Source of the DNA: Gammaproteobacteria bacterium
GTDB lineage: Bacteria; Pseudomonadota; Gammaproteobacteria; Pseudomonadales; Azotimanducaceae
DNA: 64,000 bases
Reading direction: 5' to 3'
Assembly: GCA_026709225.1 (NCBI GenBank)
Contig: JAPOTJ010000032.1
Coordinates: forward strand, 1-64,000
Position numbers and translations under genes: made by a program. Below, in pieces: positions 53,164 to 61,713 of the stretch. The notes under the pieces were generated by a model. It ran no database searches and was not told the DNA's origin. It saw only the letters and a program-made list of their open reading frames with translations. How positions within the stretch are numbered: the first letter of the stretch is position 1; every line of letters begins with the position of its first letter.

Positions 53164-54315
53164 TCAAATATCCACGAAGTTCAGCGCCCGGCAATCGAGC
53201 GCAGCCCAGCCAAGGCGCACCTCGTCGTCGGGCAATACCGCGCCGTGCCCGACGATGTTCGGCAGCTTGGCGATGAAGTCGGCTTGACCGAACAGGTTGA
53301 AGCGCATGCGCAGGTGATCGCCGAGAAAGGTCACATCCTCGACTGTTGCTGTGAATTCGTTGGCGTAGGTGCCCGGATCTGGGCGAAGCTGAATGCGCTC
53401 CGGCCGCACCGCGACAAGCGTTTGATCGCCACGAGACAAGTCCCCCAAGTGCGTTGCCGTCATCGCTCCGCCTTCGACCTGAACCGTACACACGCCGCCC
53501 TTGACCTCCGAGACCTCGCCCTTGATGAGGTTGTTCTCACCGATGAAGCGCGCGACGAATGATCGCGCCGGTTCTTCGTAGAGCACTTCCGGTGAGGCGA
53601 TCTGCTCAATGCGACCGTGCGAAAAGACCGCCACGCGGTCTGACATGACCATCGCCTCCTGCTGATCGTGGGTGACGTAGACAATGGTCACGCCGAGTTC
53701 GCGGTGAATACGGCGTATCTCGAACTGCAGTTCTTCGCGCAGACGCCTGTCGAGCGCGCCAAGCGGTTCGTCCATCAGCACGAGCTCAGGTTCGAACACC
53801 AAGGCCCTGGCAATCGCGACGCGCTGCTGCTGGCCGCCGGAGAGCGCTCGCGGCAAGCGGCCCTCAAACCCCGACATGCGCACCAGCGCCAATGCCTTGT
53901 CTACGCGCGCCCGCCGCTCGCTCTCGGCCATGCCGCGCACTTCAAGCGGGAATGCGAGGTTGCCGCCAACGGTCATATGCGGAAACAGCGCGTAGTTCTG
54001 AAACACCACACCAATGCCGCGCTTGTCCGCCGGAATGCCCTGCACCGACTTCCCTGCGATGCGTATATCGCCCCGGGTCGGCGCCTCGAAGCCGGCGAGC
54101 ATCATCAAGCATGTCGTCTTGCCCGACCCCGAGGGCCCGAGCAGCGTCAGAAACTCGCCGCGCTGAACGGTCAATTCGAGCTCTTCAACGATCCATTGCT
54201 CGCCATCGTAGGTCTTGGATACGCCAAGGTATTCGACATGGGTGCTTGGATGTTTCAGTGGCTGACCTCCGATGTGACCGCTTGCGGTTGCGAAGAATAC
54301 CGGTTTGTAACCCAC
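53164..54315 (-). CDS. potA: polyamine-type ABC transporter ATPase (PotA)
   Basis: 383 residues at most. Walker A LLGPSGSGKTTCLMMLAGF, Q-loop VFQNYALFPHMTV, signature ALSGGQQQRVAIARAL, Walker B LVLMDEPLGALDR, switch YVTHDQQEAM and a C-terminal TOBE domain. The GTG start at 54315 lacks a ribosome site. A good GGAGGT lies 6 nt before an in-frame CTG further in (near 54259), so the true start may be there. First gene of the potADBC operon, divergent from the aminotransferase. Confidence 0.9.
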   Translation of the reverse strand: MGYKPVFFATASGHIGGQPLKHPSTHVEYLGVSKTYDGEQWIVEELELTVQRGEFLTLLGPSGSGKTTCLMMLAGFEAPTRGDIRIAGKSVQGIPADKRGIGVVFQNYALFPHMTVGGNLAFPLEVRGMAESERRARVDKALALVRMSGFEGRLPRALSGGQQQRVAIARALVFEPELVLMDEPLGALDRRLREELQFEIRRIHRELGVTIVYVTHDQQEAMVMSDRVAVFSHGRIEQIASPEVLYEEPARSFVARFIGENNLIKGEVSEVKGGVCTVQVEGGAMTATHLGDLSRGDQTLVAVRPERIQLRPDPGTYANEFTATVEDVTFLGDHLRMRFNLFGQADFIAKLPNIVGHGAVLPDDEVRLGWAALDCRALNFVDI

Positions 54316-54367
54316 GATAGTTGAGATGGCATACTGCGGCTCGCACCGCAGTCACGCACAGAGCCTC

Positions 54368-55519
54368 GTGAGTTCCCAGATCACAAGCAAACTTCCCGAC
54401 ATCGGCACCACCATCTTCACGGTCATGTCGAAGCTCGCGCACGATGCGGGCGCCATCAATCTCTCGCAAGGCTATCCCGACTTCGAGCCGCCGCCCGCGC
54501 TCCTTGAACGCATCACGCACTACCTGCATTCCGGCTACAACCAATACGGCCCGATGGCGGGCGTTCCTGAGTTGCGGCAAGTGGTGAGCGACAAGGTCAA
54601 GGCTTGTTATTCCTTGGACACCGACGCGGACACCGAAATCACCATCACACCGGGCGCGACCGAGGCGCTGTTTGTGGCGGTGAGCGCGGTGATTCACCCT
54701 GGCGACGAGGTGATTATCCTGGATCCAGCCTACGATGCCTACGATCCTTCGGTGCGCTTGAACGGCGGCGTGCCAGTGCATGTGCCGCTTAACGCCATCG
54801 ACTTCAGCGTCGATTGGCAGGCAGTCGAGGATGCCATCACGCCTCGCACCAAGGTCATTATGACCAACACGCCGCACAATCCGACGAGCGCCATCTGGAG
54901 CGAGGACGATATTGAATCGCTGCGCGCGATTGTGTTCCGGCACGGACTACATGTGATCGCCGATGAGGTCTATGAACATATTGTCTTCGACGGCCACAGG
55001 CACGAGAGCCTGCTGCGGTATCCGGACCTCTTTCAGCGCAGCTTCGTCGTGTCATCTTTTGGCAAGACGCTGCATGCGACCGGCTGGCGCATTGGCGTCT
55101 GTGTGGCGCCTGCGGCGCTGACCGCGGAGTTTCGCAAGATCCACCAATACGTCAGCTTCGCAACGAATGCGCCGCTGCAATACGGCATCGCCGATTTCTT
55201 GCGCGCCCATCCGGCGCACTATCTCGGGCTTCCGGACTTCTATCAGAAGAAGCGCGACTATTTTGCGCGTGCGCTCGCGAACTCGCGATTCCGGCTCCTG
55301 CCGTCACAAGGCACCTATTTTCAGCTCGCCGACTATTCCTCGATTTCAGATGAGTCCGATGTTGACTTGGCGAAGCGACTGACTCGTGAGATCAAGGTCG
55401 CGAGCGTGCCGGTCTCGGTCTTCTGCGAACGGCCGATGGATGCGCGCGTGATACGCTTTTGCTTTGCCAAGCATGAAAAGACGATCGAGGAGGCGGCGGC
55501 GCGGTTATGTGGTGTGTAG
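54368..55519 (+). CDS. methionine-type aminotransferase (YbdL-like)
   Basis: 383 residues from GTG 54368. Very close in pattern to E. coli YbdL: SKLPDIGTTIFTVMSKLAHD, INLSQGYPDFEPP, NTPHNPTSAIW, DEVYEHIVFDG, PLP-lysine SFGKTLHATGWRIG and VFCERPMDARVIRFCFAK. A class I PLP aminotransferase acting on methionine or aromatic amino acids with keto-acid acceptors. Overlaps the cytochrome gene by 13 nt. Confidence 0.92.
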   Translation: MSSQITSKLPDIGTTIFTVMSKLAHDAGAINLSQGYPDFEPPPALLERITHYLHSGYNQYGPMAGVPELRQVVSDKVKACYSLDTDADTEITITPGATEALFVAVSAVIHPGDEVIILDPAYDAYDPSVRLNGGVPVHVPLNAIDFSVDWQAVEDAITPRTKVIMTNTPHNPTSAIWSEDDIESLRAIVFRHGLHVIADEVYEHIVFDGHRHESLLRYPDLFQRSFVVSSFGKTLHATGWRIGVCVAPAALTAEFRKIHQYVSFATNAPLQYGIADFLRAHPAHYLGLPDFYQKKRDYFARALANSRFRLLPSQGTYFQLADYSSISDESDVDLAKRLTREIKVASVPVSVFCERPMDARVIRFCFAKHEKTIEEAAARLCGV

Positions 55520-55863
55520 TCAAATTTGCTGTGGGGGCGCTGCTTCTTGTCGGCGGTTTCCTCATGGGCTGCGCCCCGCCACCAAATGACAACGCAGCGC
55601 CTCCCACGCGCGCTGAAGTCGGCGAGACGATTTATCGCCAATACTGCTTCTCCTGCCATGCCTCCGGCATCAACGGCGCACCGCGCATGGGCGATGCGGC
55701 GGCATGGACGGCGCTCGCCGAGAAGGGCGACGACGCTTTGCTGAAGGCCACCAAAGAAGGCATCCCTCCATTCATGCCGGAAAAGGGTCTGTGCCTCACC
55801 TGCAGCGATGAAGAGTTGCTCGCATCCATCGAACACATGATGCAGGCTTCGCTTGTACAGTAG
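55507..55863 (+). CDS. lipoprotein cytochrome c (c5-like)
   Basis: 118 residues. A lipobox (GGFLMGC, Cys22) anchors it, and the heme motif is CFSCH (47-51). PPFMPEKGLCLTCSDEELLASIEHM gives the axial Met and an extra CxxC, as in cytochrome c5. It would carry electrons at the periplasmic side of the membrane. Overlaps the aminotransferase gene, so it is co-transcribed. Confidence 0.9.
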   Translation: MWCVVKFAVGALLLVGGFLMGCAPPPNDNAAPPTRAEVGETIYRQYCFSCHASGINGAPRMGDAAAWTALAEKGDDALLKATKEGIPPFMPEKGLCLTCSDEELLASIEHMMQASLVQ

Positions 55864-55899
55864 AATTTCCGCCTTGAGAAATTACCCTACAGCCTGCCT

Positions 55900-56760
55900 A
55901 TGAACGGCCAATCAGACGCGCACAGCTTCCAAGCGACGCGCGAGAACTTCCAATCCGAGGTCATCGAAGCCTCGCGCGAAAAGCCCGTGTTGCTGGTGTT
56001 CTTCGCGCCGCAAATGCCAGCATCGGTTGAGCAGGCGCGCGCCCTGCAGCAGCTCGCGACTGCCTACGCCGGAGCCTTTCGACTTGGCCTGGTTGACATG
56101 AGCGTCGATCCGAGCCTTGCCCAGCCGATGCGCGTACAGGGCTTGCCGAGCGTCCGCGCAGTCAGGGATGGCGGCTTGGCGGGCGCGCTCGACGGACCTC
56201 AGCCCGATTCTGAACTCAAGAAGCTGATCGACAGCCTCACCATGTCGTCAAGCGACCTATTGCGCGAGCAGCTCGGCGAGATGATCGCACGCGAGGATTT
56301 TTCGAGTGCGCTCGGCGTCGTGCGGCAGGCGCTCGCTGAGGAGCCGAACAATACGGCGTTCCTTGTCGAGCTCGCCGATCTTTTGGCACTCACCGGGCGC
56401 ATCGCGGACGCCCGCAACGCGCTCGACAAGGTGCCGGAAGAGACCGACGGGCGCAATCGCGTCGTCACGCGCCTCGCGCTCATCTCCCGCACCGAGGCTT
56501 TGCCGAATCTTGGCGAGTTGCGCGCCGCGCACGATACGTCGCCCGAGAGCGTCAGCGCGAAGTGTCAGCTCGCGGTCAAACTCGCCTCAATGAACCGCTG
56601 TGAGCAAGCGCTTGAACTCGCTTTTTCGGTGTTTGTGAGTGACCGCACGTTCGATGATGATGCCGCTCGCAAGTTGATGCTCGATATATTTGATCTGCTT
56701 GCCAAGGGGTCGCCGCTCGCGAAGACCTATCGGCGAAAGATGTTCAATTACTTGCATTAG
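55900..56760 (+). CDS. CnoX/YbbN-like thioredoxin-TPR protein
   Basis: 286 residues. A thioredoxin-like N-terminal domain (FQSEVIEASREKPVLLVFFAP, then QGLPSVRAVRDG) has QMPASVEQ where thioredoxin has WCGPC, so it cannot do dithiol exchange. Helical TPR-like repeats follow (FSSALGVVRQALAEEPNNTAFLVELADLLALTGRIADARNAL). E. coli CnoX is a holdase that hands clients to GroEL and DnaK after oxidative stress. Confidence 0.85.
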   Translation: MNGQSDAHSFQATRENFQSEVIEASREKPVLLVFFAPQMPASVEQARALQQLATAYAGAFRLGLVDMSVDPSLAQPMRVQGLPSVRAVRDGGLAGALDGPQPDSELKKLIDSLTMSSSDLLREQLGEMIAREDFSSALGVVRQALAEEPNNTAFLVELADLLALTGRIADARNALDKVPEETDGRNRVVTRLALISRTEALPNLGELRAAHDTSPESVSAKCQLAVKLASMNRCEQALELAFSVFVSDRTFDDDAARKLMLDIFDLLAKGSPLAKTYRRKMFNYLH

Positions 56761-57037
56761 GGAATAGTGTGAACACGCCTTCGGAGCCTGCGCCGCAGGC
56801 GCCTAGGGAACCGCACAGGACGAAGGAATCAAGCTGCAAGTGCAAGTAGAGACGCTTCAGTAGTGGGTTGAATGCCGCCTTTATGCACACATGCCGTAAA
56901 AGTATCAGATGCGAAGATTTCTTAGCTCGCAATCGAAAATTTATCTCGCACCTTATTGTAAAAAATGCCTTTTATATAGTTTCTGTGGACTTTTTCTTTT
57001 CGTTGCTCACCGAGGAAGTGCCGAATTCGCGAGAAAC
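56761..57037. other. intergenic region: hairpin and AT-rich stretch
   Basis: GCCTGCGCCGCAGGC (about 56785-56800) can form a short hairpin and resembles the tip of the MITE-like inverted repeat. The stretch 56930-57000 is unusually AT-rich for this DNA (AAAATTTATCTCGCACCTTA and TTGTAAAAAATGCC). No gene is seen. Confidence 0.5.
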
Positions 57038-57484
57038 TCAGAAGTTATCAACAGACTTATCCACAATGCGTCGCTGCGCTTGCGATGAACTCTGCTCGGC
57101 CTCCCAACGCTCAAATTCTTCGAGGTCGCGGTTGAAACGAGTTAACACGTAAGCCAACACAGCTGTATCGTCGAGAAGCCCGAACCAAAGCAGGAAGTCA
57201 GGGATGAGATCGATGATGAACACGAGGTAGACGAGCGCTGCGAGCAGCGCCGTCAAGGTGCTGTTGGGCACTTCGGTGTATTCGCCCTTGAGCCAAGCCT
57301 TGAGGAGGCGCATCGCGACCCCGATACGTTCGCTCCAGAACGAGACGCTTGGGTGCCTGCGAATTTTGCCGGGAATCTTCGCAAGGAGCTTGAAGGTGAG
57401 TTTCGGCTGCTGCAATAGCTTTTGCGCACGCTTCAAATAGCGCGAAAAGCCGGGCGGCTCCCGATGTGGTCGCGATTCGGTCAC
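57038..57484 (-). CDS. YkvA/DUF1232 family membrane protein
   Basis: 148 residues from a GTG that overlaps the stop of the amidotransferase gene. The family core is LAALVYLVFIIDLIPDFLLWFGLLDDTAVLAYVL, one hydrophobic hairpin with the conserved DLIPD and LDD. The front half is basic. Function unknown. Its last codons overlap two DnaA-box-like sequences. Confidence 0.8.
   Translation of the reverse strand: MTESRPHREPPGFSRYLKRAQKLLQQPKLTFKLLAKIPGKIRRHPSVSFWSERIGVAMRLLKAWLKGEYTEVPNSTLTALLAALVYLVFIIDLIPDFLLWFGLLDDTAVLAYVLTRFNRDLEEFERWEAEQSSSQAQRRIVDKSVDNF
57045..57065. other. pair of DnaA-box-like sequences
   Basis: TTATCAACA (one mismatch to TTWTNCACA) and TTATCCACA (perfect) lie 3 nt apart beside the AT-rich stretch. 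They are inside the 3' end of the YkvA-like gene. Chance is possible. Confidence 0.35.
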
Positions 57485-58185
57485 TCGAAGAACGCTAAGA
57501 GCCGTTCAGCGACATCTGTCTCGGTGGCGGTGCGGCCAAGGCTGCTGATGGCTTTCTGGTAGCGGTCCTCGCCAAGCGCATCGCGGCGAACCTCGAACAG
57601 CGCACGCGCGAACTCCGGCTTGAACTCGGGATGCGCCTGAACGGTGACCATATGCTCGCCAAGCGTGAAGCCAGCGATCGGACATGAATCGCAGGCGAGT
57701 TCGAGGCGTGCGCCTTCCGGCAACCGCACCACTTGATCCTGATGGCTCGCGATTAGCCAGGCGCTCTGCGCGAAGCGCCCTGAATAGCGCGTCACGCCCG
57801 CGCACCAGCCGCCTTTGGCACGCTCCACTTCGCCACCGCACACCTTGGCGATGAGCTGATGGCCGAAACAGACGCCAATGGTCTTGTGCTTGCCCGCATG
57901 AAGCGCTGCGACAAACTCTTCAAGGCGTGCGAGCCAATCAAAGCCGTCGTAGACTCCATGTGCGCTGCCTGAAATAAGCCAGATGTCGCATTCGCCAGGC
58001 TCGGTAGGGAATTCCCCCAACGTGACCTCGTACTTGCGAACCTGCGCTGTCGGTGCGGTGCGCGCAAACAGGTCGCGAAACATGTCGGCGTAGTCGCCAA
58101 ACGCATCGAGTGGCGGCGATAGTTGACCAGCCTGAAGAACGCCGATTTTCATTGTTGGCGCATGTTGCTGCTGAATCTGACTCAT
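57481..58185 (-). CDS. class I glutamine amidotransferase-like protein
   Basis: 234 residues. Catalytic triad: Cys in TIGVCFGHQLIAKVCGG, and His and Glu in VQAHPEFKPEFA. The start KIGVLQAGQLSPPLDAFGDYADMF matches the YfeJ/GMP-synthase-like free-standing amidotransferase group. The ammonia acceptor is unknown. Start at 58185 or at the inner ATG 58152. Co-transcribed with the YkvA-like gene. Confidence 0.88.
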   Translation of the reverse strand: MSQIQQQHAPTMKIGVLQAGQLSPPLDAFGDYADMFRDLFARTAPTAQVRKYEVTLGEFPTEPGECDIWLISGSAHGVYDGFDWLARLEEFVAALHAGKHKTIGVCFGHQLIAKVCGGEVERAKGGWCAGVTRYSGRFAQSAWLIASHQDQVVRLPEGARLELACDSCPIAGFTLGEHMVTVQAHPEFKPEFARALFEVRRDALGEDRYQKAISSLGRTATETDVAERLLAFFE

Positions 58186-58567
58186 GCCTACACTTTACTA
58201 CCAATCAAAAGATATGGTTGCCAGCGTCGAGACGTGACCGTCAAGTGAAGAAGGTTCGTCAATCACTCAAGCGTCTGGTGCAGGCCCGGCGAGGGAGCAC
58301 GGCCGATTGCCTTCGCGGGACGCGAGGACATTCTCAGCGAGAGTGTCAGGTGGCTCAACTGCCCGTGCACGCGCTACGAGGAAATCCCTGACGAGAATGA
58401 CGTGCGAGACCTATGGAACGCTATGGCACCGCTGGCGTCAACGCAATTGCAAAAGGCGGGGTGGAGTAGGGGGAGGGCGTGATGCACGCGGCCAAAGTCC
58501 CGCCGCTCACGGCGCTCTTTTCATAGTAACGATATACTAAGCCAATGAATGCCGGTCGAAGGGGCCC
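58186..58567. other. intergenic region with an unassigned open frame
   Basis: No gene is called with confidence. A 77-codon plus-strand frame (58249-58482) without a usable start reads PIAFAGREDILSESVRWLNC, then CTRYEEIPDENDVRDLWNAM, which looks like protein-coding sequence. I do not recognise the family; it may be a gene fragment. Confidence 0.35.
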
Positions 58568-59062
58568 TTGTTGAGCAATCCAGATTTTTCCACCTTCAAA
58601 CCATGGCGGCGTGGCAACCGCTACGAGGACTTCGAACTCGGCCAGGTATTCGACCATCATTGGGGCCGCACCCTGACTGCTGGAGACGCCACCCTGTTCG
58701 CCTCGGTCGCGTTGCGCTACTGCCCGCTGTATTTGAACGCCGAGTATGCGAAGTCCGAAGGCCATGACGACCTAGTGGTCGATCCCTTGCTCGTGCTCGC
58801 CACCGCAATCGGGCTATCGGTCGAAGACCTGTCCGAGATAGGCGGTCCGTTTCTCGGCGTCAACGAGGTTGAGTTCGAGGCACCTTTCTATCCCGGCGAT
58901 ACGCTCACCTGCACAAGCGAAGTTGTTGACATGCGCGAATCCGATTCAAGGCCGGACACTGGCATCGTCACTTGGCGCACGACCGGCATCAAGCAGGACG
59001 GGCAGGTGGTGGTGCGCTATTCGCGCACCAATCTCGTTGCGAAGAAGGGGAGAAGGTCATGA
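58568..59062 (+). CDS. MaoC-like acyl-CoA dehydratase/hydratase
   Basis: 164 residues from TTG 58568, with GAAGGGG 5 nt upstream. The hot-dog fold start RYEDFELGQVFDHHWGRTLTAGDATLF replaces the usual Asp-His hydratase motif partly, and FYPGDTLTCTSEVVDMRESDS is the conserved second half. Its stop overlaps the second MaoC gene. The pair may form a heterodimeric enoyl-CoA hydratase of the mesaconyl/beta-methylmalyl type. Confidence 0.85.
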   Translation: MLSNPDFSTFKPWRRGNRYEDFELGQVFDHHWGRTLTAGDATLFASVALRYCPLYLNAEYAKSEGHDDLVVDPLLVLATAIGLSVEDLSEIGGPFLGVNEVEFEAPFYPGDTLTCTSEVVDMRESDSRPDTGIVTWRTTGIKQDGQVVVRYSRTNLVAKKGRRS

Positions 59063-59523
59063 ATCTCACGAGCAACAACACCTACTTTGAGGACTTTGAA
59101 GTCGGCATGCGCATCAAGCATGCGCGCGGCACGACCATCGACGAAGTCGAGAATCAAATGCTCACCAAGCTGGTGATGAACACTGCCTCCGGGCATTGGA
59201 ACGAGCATGTGATGAAGGACACGCCGTTCGGCAGCCGCCTCGTGTTCGGCTTCATCACCGCCTCCATGGTCATCGGCCTTGCCACGCAGGACACTGCCGA
59301 GAATGCTGTCAAGGAACTTGGTCTCGACAAGATTCGCTTCAAGAAACCTGTCTTTCACGGCGATACGGTCTATGCGTATACCGAAGTGCTGAGTATGGAG
59401 TCCACGCCTGAGCGCGACGCCGGCATCATTGCTTTCAAGCACTGGGGCGTGAACCAAAAGGATGATGTCGTCTTTGAGGGCGAGCGCAGGGTGCTTTTGA
59501 AGAAGCGACCAGCGGAACGCTGA
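59059..59523 (+). CDS. MaoC-like acyl-CoA dehydratase/hydratase
   Basis: 154 residues. YFEDFEVGMRIKHARGTTIDEVENQMLTKLVMNT is followed by WNEHVMKDTPFGSRLVFGFIT and FHGDTVYAYTEVLSMEST, the R-specific hydratase layout. ATG at 59059 with AGAAGG 5 nt upstream and ATGA overlap with the previous gene. Expected to add water to a 2-enoyl-CoA in the pathway of this operon. Confidence 0.88.
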   Translation: MNLTSNNTYFEDFEVGMRIKHARGTTIDEVENQMLTKLVMNTASGHWNEHVMKDTPFGSRLVFGFITASMVIGLATQDTAENAVKELGLDKIRFKKPVFHGDTVYAYTEVLSMESTPERDAGIIAFKHWGVNQKDDVVFEGERRVLLKKRPAER

Positions 59524-59525
59524 CA

Positions 59526-60752
59526 ATGAGCGAACGCAGCGGCCCGCTCGCCGATATTCGCATCATCGATTGCACGATGGCGCTCGCCGGGCCGTTTGGC
59601 ACTGGCCTGCTCGCAGACCTCGGCGCCGATGTCATCAAGGTCGAGCCGCCGGGCGGCGACCCGTCGCGCTCAGTGGCGCCGCTGCCGCCCGACTATGCCA
59701 ATACCAAGTCCGATACGCCAGCCGGCGTCGACTACGGCGGCTACTTCGCGAGCATCAATCGCAACAAGCGCAGCATCGTGATCGATCTCAAGGAAGCCGA
59801 CGGTCGTGCGCACTTGCTTGACCTGTGCGAGCACGCCGATGCCATCGTCGAGAATATGCGCGTCGGCGTCATGGATCGCCTTGGCGTCGGCTATGAAGTC
59901 ATTCGCGCCCGCAATCCGAACATCGTCTACGGAGCGCTGCGCGGCTTTGGCGACCCGCGTACCGGCACAAGCCCTTACGCCGAATGGCCAGCATTCGATA
60001 TTGTCGCGCAGTCCATGAGCGGGCTTGCCGGCATTACCGGCCCCTCGGACGACGGCGGCTACCCCTGCGGTGTCAGCGTCGGCGATATTTATCCCGGAAC
60101 GCTGCTTGCGCTCGGACTGGTTTCGGCGGTGCATCGTGCGCGCGCCTCGGGCGAAGGGCAGTTCTTCGATGTTGCCATGTACGATGCCATGCTCGCCTTC
60201 AATGAAACGCTGATCGTCAACTACGGCTATACAGGTACGCAGCTTCCGCCGCGCGGCCGCCATCACCCAAACTTGGCGCCCTTCGGCGTGTTCCCTGCGA
60301 AGGACGGGCAGGTGGCCATCGCCGGCCTTGGCGCCCATCACTGGAAGACCCTGTGTGAGGCCATGGGGCGCGAAGACTTGATTGATGACAAGCGCAGCGC
60401 CAACGCTTACGTGCGCTGCCGCAATCTTGCGTTTGTCGAACCCATCATTGCCGAGTGGACATCGGGCTTGACGAAGCAGGCAATCATCGACGCGCTCGGC
60501 GGCAAGGTGCCTTGCGGGCCAATGAACACAGCTGAAGATATTTTCAATGACCCGCATGTCGAGGCGCGTAGCATGATCAGGCGCGTCAAGCTACCGGGCG
60601 ACAATCCCGAAGTGGCGATCGTTGGCAACCCGCTCAAGTTTCAAGGTACGCCGTCCGAGATAAACCAACGCGCCCCGCTGCTCGGCGAGCACGGCGAAGA
60701 CATATTGAATGAGCTTGGCATCGCGGCCGAGCCAGCCAATCCAGCTACATAA
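59526..60752 (+). CDS. family III CoA-transferase (CaiB/BaiF type)
   Basis: 408 residues. IRIIDCTMALAGPFGTGLLADLGADVIKVEPPGGD, NRNKRSIVIDLK and the putative catalytic Asp187 (VSVGDIYPG) mark the family. It starts 2 nt after the second MaoC gene. Position between hydratases and a CitE-like lyase recalls mesaconyl-CoA or itaconyl/citramalyl-CoA pathways, where such an enzyme activates the dicarboxylic acid; the exact substrate is inferred. Confidence 0.92.
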   Translation: MSERSGPLADIRIIDCTMALAGPFGTGLLADLGADVIKVEPPGGDPSRSVAPLPPDYANTKSDTPAGVDYGGYFASINRNKRSIVIDLKEADGRAHLLDLCEHADAIVENMRVGVMDRLGVGYEVIRARNPNIVYGALRGFGDPRTGTSPYAEWPAFDIVAQSMSGLAGITGPSDDGGYPCGVSVGDIYPGTLLALGLVSAVHRARASGEGQFFDVAMYDAMLAFNETLIVNYGYTGTQLPPRGRHHPNLAPFGVFPAKDGQVAIAGLGAHHWKTLCEAMGREDLIDDKRSANAYVRCRNLAFVEPIIAEWTSGLTKQAIIDALGGKVPCGPMNTAEDIFNDPHVEARSMIRRVKLPGDNPEVAIVGNPLKFQGTPSEINQRAPLLGEHGEDILNELGIAAEPANPAT

Positions 60753-60755
60753 CAT

Positions 60756-60787
60756 TTACATTGGGGTTACATTGGTATCTACATTGG
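60756..60787 (+). promoter_or_regulatory. three TACATTGG direct repeats before the lyase gene
   Basis: TTACATTGG at 60756 and 60767 and CTACATTGG at 60779 are spaced 11 and 12 nt, about one helical turn. They fill the only real gap in the operon; the last one merges into the GGGGAG ribosome site of the lyase gene. They could be a regulator site or simple local duplications. Confidence 0.4.
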
Positions 60788-60801
60788 GGAGTTAACATCA
60801 T

Positions 60802-61713
60802 ATGACACAGAGACTTAGACGTTCCGAACTCGCGGTACCGGCGTCCAGCGAGAAACTCGTGCAAAAGGCGGTGGCATCGGACGCGGACCTCGTGTTCCTC
60901 GATCTCGAGGACGCCACCGCGCCGGACGCCAAGGAAGCCGCTCGCGACATCGCAGTGAACGCGCTCAACGAACTCGACTGGGGACGTACCATCCGCTCGG
61001 TGCGCGTCAACGACCACGAGACCGAGTGGGCGGTCTACGACATGGTCAGCATTCTTGAAGGCGCGGGTGACAAGCTCGACGTCTTCATCATCCCGAAAGT
61101 CAAAAAGCCTTCGGATCTCTTGTTTTTCGAAACGATGCTGCTATCGCTTGAGAAGAAGCTCAAGATCAAGAAGCCAATTGGCCTCGAAGTGCTCATCGAA
61201 GAAGCCGAAGGCCTCGGCAACGTCGAAGCCATTGCCCGCTGTTCGACGCGCCTTGAAGCCTTGATTCTCGGTTTCGGCGACCTCGCTGGCAGCTTCGGCA
61301 TGCGCTTCGGGCATGAGCTCGACCCGGCCTACAAGTATCCGGGCGACATCTGGAGTGCCCACCGGGTGCGCATGATCGGCGCCTGTCGCGCCGTCGGCAT
61401 TGATGCCATCGACGGGCCGTTCGGCAATTTCAAGGACGACGAAGGCTATCGGGCGCAAGCGACCTATGCGGCGGCGCTCGGCGCTGTCGGCAAATGGTGC
61501 ATCCATCCGAGCCAAATTCCACATGCCAACGAGATTTTTGCGCCGAGCGAAAAAGAGCTGCATGTCGCGCAGAAGATGGTTGCGGCTTATGAAGCGTCGC
61601 TGACGAGCGGCGATGGTGCGGCCGGTGCCGGCGGCATGCTTGTCGATGCGGCGACGGCGCGCCTCTATCAGCCAGTGGTTGATCGCGCCAGACAAATCGG
61701 GATGATCAAATGA
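60802..61713 (+). CDS. malyl-CoA/citramalyl-CoA lyase-like (CitE family)
   Basis: 303 residues, TIM barrel. RRSELAVPASSEKLVQKA, VFLDLEDATAPDAKEAAR, GLEVLIEEAEGL with the metal-binding Glu, LILGFGDLAGSFG and AIDGPFGNFKDDEGY with metal Asp, ending KWCIHPSQIPHANEIF. It would cleave or form a malyl-, beta-methylmalyl- or citramalyl-CoA-type substrate. Overlaps the next gene by 4 nt. Confidence 0.9.
   Translation: MTQRLRRSELAVPASSEKLVQKAVASDADLVFLDLEDATAPDAKEAARDIAVNALNELDWGRTIRSVRVNDHETEWAVYDMVSILEGAGDKLDVFIIPKVKKPSDLLFFETMLLSLEKKLKIKKPIGLEVLIEEAEGLGNVEAIARCSTRLEALILGFGDLAGSFGMRFGHELDPAYKYPGDIWSAHRVRMIGACRAVGIDAIDGPFGNFKDDEGYRAQATYAAALGAVGKWCIHPSQIPHANEIFAPSEKELHVAQKMVAAYEASLTSGDGAAGAGGMLVDAATARLYQPVVDRARQIGMIK

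Noticed and set aside
55900..56760. Active thioredoxin
   Set aside because: The redox Cys-x-x-Cys is absent, so a holdase-type CnoX role is preferred.
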